A stretch of DNA of 64,000 nt from Pachyseris speciosa (taxonomy: Eukaryota; Cnidaria; Anthozoa; Scleractinia; Pachyseridae): assembly GCA_016490735.1 (NCBI GenBank), contig JAEMWC010000278.1:152001-216000 (forward strand). Direction: 5' to 3'. The position numbers were made by a program, and so were the translations under genes. Below the pieces are notes generated by a model. It saw only the letters and a list, made by a program, of their open reading frames with translations. It was not told where the DNA came from and made no database searches. This document shows positions 48,301 to 57,277 of the stretch, piece by piece. Numbering within the stretch: position 1 is the stretch's first letter; every line of letters starts with the position of its first letter.

Positions 48301-48981
48301 ACCTTGGAGTCACGCTTGATTCACACCTCACCTTTGTTCCCCATGTCAACAATACCTGTCGCGCTCTTTCGCGTTCGTTTCATTTTATTGGCAGAATCAG
48401 AAAATATCTTTCGCAAGCGGATACTGAGCGCATTGTCCATGCCTTTGTTTTATCGAAATTGGATTATTGTAATAGTTTGCTCTATGGAATTCCCTCTCGT
48501 GAAATTGAGAAACTTCAGAGATTGCAGAATACCGCGGCAAGATTGATTGTGTGCATGAAGAAGACTGATCACGTTACTCCTGTTTTAAAAAAGTTGCACT
48601 GGCTTCCTGTAAATGACAGAATAATTTTTAAGTTACTGTTGCTTACGTACAAATCTCTTAATGGCCTTGCCCCGGTGTATATTAACGAACTTTTACATCA
48701 TTACACTCCCTGTCGCTCTCTTCGTTCTAGCGATTCCAACCTCCTAGTTATCCCGAAGACTGCTACAGTTACTTACGGAGATAGATCTTTTGCGGCAATT
48801 GCTCCGAAGTTATGGAATCAGCTACCGCTTGCAATTAGACTAGGTAACTCTGTTAATAGTTTTAAAAGGGCTTTGAAAACGTACCTGTTTCGTGAGAGCT
48901 CTTTCTTTTAGCTGTAAAAAGCATCGAGACATTTATATGTAGAATGCGTTTTTAAGAACTTTAATTATTATTATTATTAAG
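45363..48981 (+). mobile_element. Intact L2/CR1-type LINE
   Basis: A single uninterrupted ORF of 3495 nt (45417-48911) is followed by a 56-bp 3' UTR and (ATT)n at 48965-48978. The 5' boundary is set by the adjoining MITE and is uncertain. The lack of any stop or frameshift over 3.5 kb, in a window full of broken elements, indicates recent insertion and possible activity. Confidence 0.8.
45417..48911 (+). CDS. LINE polyprotein: hydrophobic leader, 2A motif, APE endonuclease, reverse transcriptase
   Basis: The frame has 1164 codons and its first ATG is at 45417. Residues 59-82 form a membrane segment (FMLVIFLSYFLCFFMSASIL). DVELNPGP at 141-148 matches the 2A consensus D(V/I)ExNPGP; skipping would occur between Gly147 and Pro148. 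The APE-type endonuclease (220-440) has VWNARS, TESW, VYRPP, GDFNFH, LDLLI and SDH. The RT (about 700-900) has NYRPISNLS, LLDLSAAFD (Asp794), GVPQGS and YADD (884-887). The C-terminus holds LDYCNSLLYG, LHWLPV and KLWNQLP, usual for L2/CR1 LINEs. The nuclease nicks the target and the RT copies the RNA there. 2A-like sequences are known from some non-LTR retrotransposons of invertebrates. Translation might yield a membrane-anchored leader and a free nuclease-RT. Confidence 0.9.
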   Translation: MVLLEETDSKRIDMVYDVYRDSSIKNAEREKRGSQRGHEYRNIKTDHKMYVCAEQWLQCVFMLVIFLSYFLCFFMSASILVDFSRFYKAPHLEKATFRVHQSSFLRLKRKLFVSRPVCLWMKHGYLCYSLSVKIDITVHMDVELNPGPTSSSSRSTWKRPYRGCRSGRTVRAREATKVFNIQAAMTPRRHQFAFHSGRNDNNLVRIPLISPRSCCRPPLRFGVWNARSLKTKVSSLCDLMLSHRLDLLSVTESWLTANDSITIADLTNSLNDYAVYHLPRTTCRGGGLAVIARKGLQVTRNEGCIFSTFEHFDLTVTSGNKVFRLVTVYRPPPSRKNGFTVEKFFSEFSAFLEELTVISYQFLLCGDFNFHVDDNANANAKQFHDLLFSADLKQHVNGPTHRLGHTLDLLITREMDTLISHTRILPDLLSDHLAVVCFINLPRPPATRITVTRRKTRDIDLDAFRMDISRAFSKEPVDDLDDKITAFDNTLRLLLDKYAPEQTRNITLRPHAPWFSDDLRELKRVKRRCERKFQSTKLSVDKQIYYQACRNYNRLLEVSKTNYLKDKFSTSNMKQLFKLVDGMFSVKSSPTLPTHDSLEHLVESFGDFFESKIINIRRSLSQQPSSRPKCVTDVSCSTSFSQFDHVSPNGLKTIIQSSKSKSCALDPIPTWLLKDCIDVMLPTLTDIMNVSLDQGIFPSFFKKSLIRPLIKKDNLDADVFANYRPISNLSFLSKTLERIVASQIEGYLTTNGLFAKMQSAYRKHHSTETALLRVVNDIHQAIDNKCEALLVLLDLSAAFDTIDHAILLDRLRYRYGFSEMVLRWIESYLKGRPQCIALDKIVSRPRYLPCGVPQGSALGPLLFSLYIAPLEDIISAHGFDVMMYADDTQLYIFMRKGNRIASLENLSLCLDDIMSWNLCNMLKCNPSKTEIIHFSSRFSPAEPIASIKVGDHYVQPTSVIKDLGVTLDSHLTFVPHVNNTCRALSRSFHFIGRIRKYLSQADTERIVHAFVLSKLDYCNSLLYGIPSREIEKLQRLQNTAARLIVCMKKTDHVTPVLKKLHWLPVNDRIIFKLLLLTYKSLNGLAPVYINELLHHYTPCRSLRSSDSNLLVIPKTATVTYGDRSFAAIAPKLWNQLPLAIRLGNSVNSFKRALKTYLFRESSFF

Positions 48982-49079
48982 ATACATCAATGGCGGAAAT
49001 TCCTATCCAGTTCCAGGAATAAATCGCTTCTGATCAACTACATTTCAAAAAAGTTGCAAAAACGAGAGGCACAGAGAGA

Positions 49080-49827
49080 GGCTCGCTGGAAAGACAATCA
49101 TCGTAACAAACGAGGATCACTGCTTCGAAGTCTCCTTAGTCGGAGCAACAACAAGGGACGAGCTAAGGTTGACACAAGAGGAAGCAGATACTAGAGTGTT
49201 TCTCCATGCAGCAACAGGATGCAGAGCTGTCGTTATTATGTTAGAACATACTGACCTATTTGTTCTCTCTTTGGCCTTTGAAGGCTTCATCCCATGCCCT
49301 GTGTTTGTCCTGAACGTAGTCAACAGACTCGAACAACATACATGGATGTGTCAAGATTGAGAACTGTGCAGATCTCTCCCTAGTCTCCATTCCTTCTCTA
49401 GCTGCGACAGTGACATTGCTTTTTCAGGAAATGGCAAGGTAACAGCTAAGAAGCTTGTTAAACAAAGTGAAACCCCCATTTCAAGAAATAGGCATGGAGT
49501 GAAAACTCACAGATGAAAGATTTGTAAAGCTCCAAGAGTTCACCTGCAGGATGAACATTTTCACCACAAAGACCTATGATAAGACCTGCAGGATGAACTG
49601 CGCTATTGGTATGGGGAGTTTATGTTTTGTTTGATTGATTGGTTGATTTAGTTCATTGATTGTTTGATTGATTGATGATTGTCTAATGTTTTGTTTGATT
49701 GATTGGTTGATTTTAGTTCATTGATTGTTTGATTGATTGATGATTATCTAATGGTCTTAGGCTGTTTGATTACCAAATTATTATAGAGCCTGTGTTATTC
49801 TGTGCCAAACAAGGCAAAGTTGACTCG

Positions 49828-49858
<31 letters not shown>

Positions 49859-50130
49859 AGATGTTCTCCTTGAGAGCAAACTATCAAGCAGCTGTTTGGA
49901 GAAGAAGTCTGCAGAACTGCCCTCAAGTCCCTTCACCAGTTGGTCATGGATGGATTGGAAAGGACGGCAACTTATCCATCAAATCTAGTGGATGAGTGGA
50001 GAACCAGCCCTGAAGCTCTTCTTGAGTTTCTCTTCTGTTCTTCATAGTTATGCTAGATCATGCGAGCTACCCAGCTGTACCTGCCTTTCAAATGGCCTTA
50101 AATACAGTGGCACTGTCACGGCAATTCTTG
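49080..50130 (+). pseudogene. Transposon-associated protein fragments with Cys-rich tail
   Basis: A first piece (about 49160-49330) has LTQEEADTRVFLHAAT and HTDLFVLSLAF. A second (49792-49995) has FCAKQGKVDSNQLPPCADCL and ANYQAAVWRRSLQ. A third frame (to about 50110) has CELPSCTCLSNGLKYS. I have seen this order in uncharacterised, repeat-borne proteins of cnidarians; I cannot name the transposon superfamily. The pieces are separated by frame breaks and a spacer with a doubled 62-bp GATTGATT array (49620-49752). It is not functional as written. Confidence 0.4.
49620..49752. repeat. Two-fold repeat of GATTGATT-rich 62-bp unit
   Basis: The unit beginning ATGTTTTGTTTGATTGATTG occurs twice in tandem with one-base indels. 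It is low-complexity and non-coding. Confidence 0.75.
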
Positions 50131-50177
50131 TCATACGTTGTTCAAATCGTGAGGAAGTACTTTTTTCTATTACGTGA

Positions 50178-51950
50178 TCGGCCCTTCTAACACAAAGAAG
50201 TAGATTTCAAATTATTTCTTGGACGGAAGAAGTATTATTTTATTACAATTTTTCCTAGACACAACAACGAAACTTGAAACTTATTGTGACACTTGAAAAA
50301 AGGTAACCTAATTTTTTCAAGTTGCACTCCATTTCCTCCTCACATCCGTGGCCATAGACAACCGCAAGTACTTTATGTTTGGGTCCAGACCAAAATTACG
50401 TGACAGTGCCCCGAGATGTGCCGGCTTTGCAACTGCAACAATCGTGCTGATAAAAAGATCCTGCTGAAGAGGCGGAGATACTTGATGACGAATGTTTCGA
50501 CGACCAGGAGGATGAAGAAGATCAGGGGCAACCAACGACAAGTTTCGGTAGATATCTGTTCGGTGGAGGGTAATTCGCCTTGGGCTTTCGGCGTCAATTA
50601 AAGAGTGCACTCGAATTTTCGTAACTAAAACGTGGCCTAAAAGATTCGCAATTGGGAAATCATAACCCCTGAAGTTTTCGGAAAGGTCGTAATTGCAATT
50701 TTTGGCAGTCAAAAACGTCAGCTAGCATTTTCGGAAAGAAAATAGTTCCCTAGAAAGGTCGTGGAAAGCTCATTTCAGCTTGCATTTTCTCAAAGGAAGA
50801 TTTTGTTCCCTAACATTTTCGGGCAATTAAAACTTCAGCTAGGGAATCCGAACAGATGAACTTCTTCTAGCTTATGAAAACATCACTTTAAACAGACTTC
50901 GAACACCATAAGGTACTTAAAAATGCCTGTCTACAGCTTTTGGTTGATTTGGCTCGTTGGGTGCCTCTGGAAGCTTAAGGCATTAATATTAATAGAAAGA
51001 ATCCGTTAAGCTAGAAATTATTGGTCATAAAATTATGAAATCATCGGTCCACCTCATGAATTATGCTTTCTTTTTAAGGCAAAAGGCATTGATCTACTCC
51101 AATTTCTCTAATATTTCGTATTAATTTTTGTGCTTCTTCAGCATAAGGGAGCTTTTCAAGTGGTTTTTTAATTACATTATAAGTGCTTTGAATTAAAATG
51201 TACAATACTTTCAATTTTCAAACAATTTCGCCACAGTTTGTTTTGCAATAATCGTGTCTTAACATCCAAGAAGGCGGATCCAAGATGGTGGACGGGGTCG
51301 GCGAACAGGTATTAATTGAGACCTAACTGTCTTGGTAGCAATTGCATCTCACTAAATCGTTGGTTTTGAATCACTTATTATCTTCTGCTTCCATCTGGTG
51401 AAAATTCTGCGAGATCAACGCAATAAAAAATACTTAAGATATTTTGGTTGAAATTTAAATATTCAGTTTTCAGTGTTGCCATGGAATACAAATTGATAAA
51501 GCTCATATAGGTTTGAACTTAATGGTTTAAGAACTCATCTGGTGGACATTTCCAGCGTTGTCACATATAAAGTACCCTTTACGTATGGTTAATAAGCTGG
51601 GAAATAATACTTCTTAGCAGTCATTGTCTGTATCCTGTTGATTCTGCAGAAATGTGTGACGTCAATTGTCACGTGATAAATCATGTAAAACTACTCATTT
51701 AGCACTGCTATCATGCATAATATGAAACAAGAGTAATTGTAGTTTTCAAAGATGTATGGTAGCATTACTCCCCCCGAGTGGTACCGAAATGTCATTTTTG
51801 GAGGTCCTGGCCCATGGACTAATGAAAATGTTTTGGATGAAGGAGCAGATAAGGAAAGTGAAGTCGAAGAAGGCTAAGTAGTTATAGAGAAAAGACACTG
51901 CATGGGCAGTAAGCAAGGGGCACTGAAGGAATTAGAGACCCGCAGACATG
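50178..51950. other. No gene recognised
   Basis: A 131-codon minus-strand frame (50317-50712) has no recognisable domain. TTTCGG-type blocks recur loosely at 50655-50830. I call nothing here. Confidence 0.35.
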
Positions 51951-51953
51951 GGA

Positions 51954-52440
51954 TTGGTTGAAAAGAGGTACTTTGAAAAAAGAGACTGAAGGCCTGCTAA
52001 CTGCTGCACAAGACCAGGCCCTTCGGACTAATTACATCAAGAATAAGATTGACAAACAAGATGTTTCACCGATGTGTCACCTATGTGGAGAAAGGGAGGA
52101 AACTGTCAGCCATTTATCATTTATCAATGGAAAATGACCAAGTGAAGCTGCTGTGGGATTTCAGAATTCAAACAGACTACCAATTAGATCATAACAGGCC
52201 TGATATAGTAGTATTTGAGAAGGCGGGCAGAGTGTGCCACATTATCGATGTGGCGTGTCCTTTTGATACACGCATATCAGAAAAAGAACAGGAAAAGATC
52301 GACCACTATCAGGACTTAAAAATGGAAAAAAAAAGATGTGGAATTGCAGAAGCGTGTCTGTTATCCCAGTTGTAGTTGGGGCACTTGGGGCAGTGACTAA
52401 AAACTTGAGGATGTGGATTGCTAAGATAGGAACACCTGGA
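51954..52440 (+). pseudogene. R2/NeSL-type LINE C-terminal fragment
   Basis: The frame reads LKRGTLKKETEGLLTAAQDQ, then IDKQDVSPMCHLCGEREE and TVSHLS, a CCHC-type knuckle whose last Cys is lost to a deletion. It continues LLWDFRIQTD, RPDIVVFEKAG and HIIDVACPFDTRI. A knuckle followed by PD...D is the layout of the restriction-like endonuclease at the C-terminus of R2-group LINEs. The RT is absent, so this is a 5'-truncated relic. A GAT/GAC microsatellite follows. Confidence 0.55.
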
Positions 52441-52583
52441 ATTTTCAACCTACTCCCGAAAGCCTGCTTGTTGGGCGCAGCCAGAATTTTAAGAAGAACC
52501 TTAGACCTCTAAGGCTATGGGAAATAGCCTGATGATCTAGGAATACGTGACCACCAATACAACTAATGGTGTAATAAAAAATC

Positions 52584-52630
52584 ATAATAATAATAATAAT
52601 AATAATGATGACGACGACGACGACGACGAC

Positions 52631-52666
<36 letters not shown>

Positions 52667-52668
52667 AA
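52584..52668. repeat. (AAT)n-(GAC)n-(GAT)n compound microsatellite
   Basis: About 28 triplets with two changes of unit. The poly-Asp and poly-Ile frames are artefacts. Confidence 0.95.
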
Positions 52669-52814
52669 ACGCGTGCAAGTCACGATTGGTTTTAATTTTG
52701 CTTCTCATTGGTTGAGAAAGTGCCGCGAGTTTTCTTGGCCAATCACAGAGCGAAGTAATGCAAACCAAACCAAAACGAGAATTGCTTTCGACACTCAATT
52801 GAAAAGCGCTCTAA

Positions 52815-52985
52815 TAATAGAAAGTCCAACCGTTTGCCGTAGATGTCATTACAAAGGCAGCACTATCTCCTCAATTATTTAAAGACCCTGAGTGTTGGTC
52901 TGGCCGGGGTTGAACCCGCGACCTCCCGCATGGTAGTCAGGTGCTCTACCAACTGAGCTAACCGGTTGGCGGTCATACCGGCTTA
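52815..52985 (-). repeat. tRNA-derived SINE, family 2
   Basis: The minus-strand head (52976-52910) carries an A box, TTAGCTCAGTTGGTAGAGC, and a B box near GGGTTCAACCCC. The body continues leftward and matches the copy at 375-640. The anticodon arm has mismatches, and the body shared with another copy shows it is a SINE and not a tRNA gene. Confidence 0.75.
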
Positions 52986-54669
52986 CATGATTAGGATAAT
53001 TTGTGTTTGTTGGAAATAGTTTACAATAAATTTGAGCAATACTGGAGTAATTATTTGTACCGTACTAAACCATTTACATAGGCCTCCATCCTACGGTGTT
53101 ACAGATTTCCTGTATTTTTTTCTTGTGATAAACCCATATAATTTAAGATCACAGATACCATTTCTGATTCCCAAGAAAAACAAACAGATCTAGACAAACA
53201 AACAAACTAACAAACAAACAAAAAACAGATAAACAGCCCCTGGAATCAAACCTTTCATAGCGACCAACCTAAGATTAACATTTTGGGCGGTCGCTTAAGT
53301 AGGATCAAATACTGTGTCAAGAACTTTATACTAAAAATTTTTGGAGCTGCAGGCCGAAATTTCATGCGATTCCTACGAATATTTCGGTTTTGAAGCAAAT
53401 TCATATTTTAGAATCGAAATCTTACGTAATTTTCATTGTTTTTGATGAGACAAACTTCGAAGATTTCTTTGTTTTGGCAGGAAAGGGCAGGACAGAACAA
53501 AACAGGACATCTGGGGTAGAAAATGACTAAATGTCCTGCTTACCGGCGGCCAATTTCAAAGTCGCGTAAAAACTAACTGTTATGCTGCCCGACTGTAATT
53601 TAATAAAGCCCTTGAAAAAAAAAACCTTTCAAACATGCAGAAGACTCAGTAGTTCAGGCAACAGGCTGGCTTTTGAGTTGTAATAAACGCGACCATGAAC
53701 CATATCAGACCGAGGAGGGCGTATTCTTTCCCCGCAGACCTCTCAACCATCCCCCCCTCCTCCCCAATAAAACCTCCGCCCGCATCCATCCCGGTCGTAC
53801 AAGAAGACAAAAAGCTTAATCTCAATAGAGTTCAATTGGGCCCCAGGTACTCGAATTTACTATTTAAGCGTACAGCGTCATCTAAACAGGTCAGTTTATA
53901 GTCAATCTACGTCATGCGGGTCCAGTATTTCCGTTAATGAAATGAAAATTCGAATTCCTCTTTGTAATGTCCACCATTTCAAACGAATCTTGAAGACTTC
54001 TTTGAAAATCCTTCCGAAAAACACACATCCGACCCAACAAAAATTTCAAAACACATAGGTAGCTCAATGATAGTTTTCAAAACCTCCATACTGTAATGTA
54101 AAAAAGAGAAAGGGAAAATTTTATGGGAATTCTGAAATCTCGCTTAACTGACAGGTAAATTCAATTTCAAAAATACTGATCAGGTGTGACGTAGATGGAC
54201 TGTAATTTATTTATTTATTTTTCTTTTGGTGACGCAAGCGACTCATTCATTACACACCTCCATCCCTTGGCCAAGAGTCTGCATAGGTATTTCCCACGCG
54301 TTTGAAGTAGGAGGGCAAGCGAGTGAGTTAGTTTCCTTGAGCAGCAGCTAGTAATCGAGCTCAAGACCGGAGCCCACCCGTTCAACGCCGAACTTCGAAC
54401 TCCCTGTTGCCGCACAAAGTATTGCTGGAACTTGCTGCAGCCGTCACGTTTCTCGTTGAAGAATTCATTATGCCACCAGATACTGCCTATACTATACCTC
54501 TCGTCCGTAGCTATTTTCTACTTTTCTTTCTATTTTCCGTGACTGATGAATCGAATTTGACCCCCAACCGCCAATTGGTGGACCTTAGCAAGGGTCGTTT
54601 GGATCGCAAAGACGTGCCTTGAAGAGCATCGTGGATCTATTAAGCTATATCAAGGCCACTAAGATGTTT
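52986..54669. other. No gene recognised
   Basis: It contains an AAAC-rich tract at about 53195-53232. The 3' UTR of TRAF copy B should lie at the right edge of this stretch, since transcription runs leftward; no AATAAA is evident near the stop at 54670. Confidence 0.35.
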
Positions 54670-57235
54670 TTACAAATCAGACGTATCCACTATAATCCGA
54701 AGAAACAAAGTGTCCTCTCTCACATAAGCGTGATTATTCAGTTCAGACAAGGAGCAGAACATGGGACACCCGCTTGCTATGTTGGTTTCTCTTCTTGGCC
54801 TCTGGAAGGATGAGCTGCTTGGGTCAGGCCGAAAGGCGTCAATTACGTGTTCCACATTGTCATGGTCCAACAACATGAATGTGACCTTCTGTCGAAAGGG
54901 CCAGCGGAGTAACGCATCATACTGTCCACGCATGACAACAAAAAAAACTGAGATGTGTGTTCCTCGTCCCATGCCGTCTCCGTTTAAGTAGATGCGCGCG
55001 CACATCTTGTAGCCATAACGACTGGTGTAGAAGCAGGGACTGTAAAACGATACCTGCTGACCGCTGACCGCCTCATTTCTCCTGCGGGCATATTCATTTA
55101 CCTTCCAGAGAAGTTGTCCATCGTAGCTTGAAAACTCCTGCTGACTGATGTACTCCTCTAAATCAGCAAGGGTGACATTTCTAAGAGCCAGCGTGTGCTC
55201 AATGGAATCTATCCGCCGCTCCAACCTTCTGACGGTCTCCTGTACAGTATCAAGTTGCCGTCTTAAGTTTCCTACATCTCGGTTTGACTGTTCTATTGTC
55301 CGATTATTCTCGACCAAAAGAACCTCGTGATCAGCGGCCCTGTTCTCCAAGTTAACAAGCCTTCGTGTAACCTCAGCGTTTTGTCCACCATCATTTGAAG
55401 CAGCAGACCCTTGAGCAGATGCTGCAGCAGCTGCGAAATTCCCTGAAGCCAGCTTCCTTTCCAGCGAGGTGATTCTTTCGCTGTGTTCTCGGCATTTTTT
55501 GCGCAAATCCCTGTTTTCCGCCGTACCAGTTTGCACTTGAGCGAGTATATCGGAAATAATACCGTCGTAGTTTGTGACAAGGTGCGGGCTTGTGGACATC
55601 ATTCTAGGATTATTCGTCAAAACTGCTTCAATCTCTCGGCCCATTTGCAGTGCATATTGCAACACCAGGGTGGTATGGTAAGGGTTTGCTTTCTTCAGAT
55701 GTTCTTTCTTTTGCCTGTGGCTAAGGCCCTGTGCCAAAACAATAAACAGGCAATAACAAAACGGTGAAGCGTATTTTTGTACCACAAACAATTACTGGAA
55801 TGAGAAAACAAATAGAGCAAGAATATAATGCTTCTGTCTGTATGTGTAGTTTGAACGTGAGGTTTTTCAATATATGTTCCTCTCCTCTGTGCCAGAAAAA
55901 TGTGGTTGGACGAAAGATTCTCAGATAAAAAGGTCGATACCACAGAACTTTCACTCAAATTCTGCCGTCTAATAACATCCATCTTCCGTTCTTTTGTTTC
56001 CCGTTGTTTTCATGTCATTTTGCAATGAATCATGGAGCGTTTTCATTCACGTGACTACCAGCCATATTGGTTTATGAAAAACAAAAGAAAGAAAGAAAGA
56101 AACTATTTGCATAAAAATAGAGTTCAGTTCCCAGAGATTTAGTTTGGGACACCAACATGGCCGCTGTTTCTTTGTTTTGGGACACCAACATGGCCACCGT
56201 GGCGTCATGTGAAAACACCCTATAAGGCATTTTTATAATTTTCACCCAAACAATAACATTAGATGATCTTGATTGAGAGCGAAAATTAACTCGGAAGCAG
56301 ATGGCGAAGTGATAAGAGCCCACGCCTCCAACCGATGTGGCCTGGGTTCTATTCAGTTCCCGGACTCGACATCATGTGTGGTTTGAGTATGTTGCTAGTT
56401 CTCCTCTCTGCTCCGAGAGGTTTTTCTCCGGGTACTCTGGTCTTCCTCTCTCCTCAAAAACCAACACTTCTAAATTCCATTTCGATCCGGAATGCTCGAA
56501 AGTTTAAACATTGGCAAACAAATCCCCATGTTATCGAGCTTAAGTAAATTGATTTGAACTGATTTCATACCTCACTTACACCTACGATCGACGTGTTTCA
56601 CTGGGCACAATTGCGTTCCTTTTTGCGATTAAGGGCGATTACTGTAAAGAACATTTATCATCCAACCAAACTTTTGCGTTAAATTAAATTAAGTTCTCAT
56701 AAGAAAAATACCTCAGTTTCGCAGCAGCCAATCTGTGAGAATGGGCATGGTCCCTGTACGCCCTCACAATCTCCAACAAGCGGATCCTGATGCTCTGACA
56801 GCTGAAGTATGAGAACAAGTGAATTGATAAGGGCTGTCTTATTTCCTCTGCACAACAGCAGCCAATCAGCAAAGGGGTTCCTTCCGAATTTATTTTTTTA
56901 TATTTCCGGTTCTTAAGATAAGTAAATATACCAGCTAAAATGTCAGGTCTTTCATCAGTACGTCGTCTCGAGAGACTATAACAATGTTTTCTTTAATGCT
57001 CAAACATGTGAACAGCCTCTGTTACGTTGTGATTATAGACTTGTAAAATGGTGACAAGGTGAATGCTGTGCAGGTTTTATGATTGAGGATTACGTACACA
57101 AAAAGTTAACGGGTTTGGTGAAAAAGATCCAAGGTTTACCCAAGGTCTTTTTTTTTATTTATTTGATTTGAGATTTGTAATTAGTAGGCGAAGAGCCACC
57201 TTGTGGACGTGCTACTAATAATCGTTATTATTATT

Positions 57236-57277
<42 letters not shown>

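Noticed and set aside
45417..48911. RNA-virus polyprotein, suggested by the 2A motif
   Set aside because: An APE endonuclease plus LINE-type RT and an (ATT)n end identify a non-LTR retrotransposon.
50317..50712. 131-codon minus-strand ORF as a gene
   Set aside because: There is no domain, no splice context and no repeated occurrence; a second frame on the plus strand is equally open.
52547..52798. Poly-Asp / poly-Ile proteins
   Set aside because: They are translations of a triplet microsatellite.
52910..52976. tRNA gene on the minus strand
   Set aside because: A and B boxes are present, but the anticodon stem has mismatches and the downstream body is shared with 375-640, so it is a SINE head.
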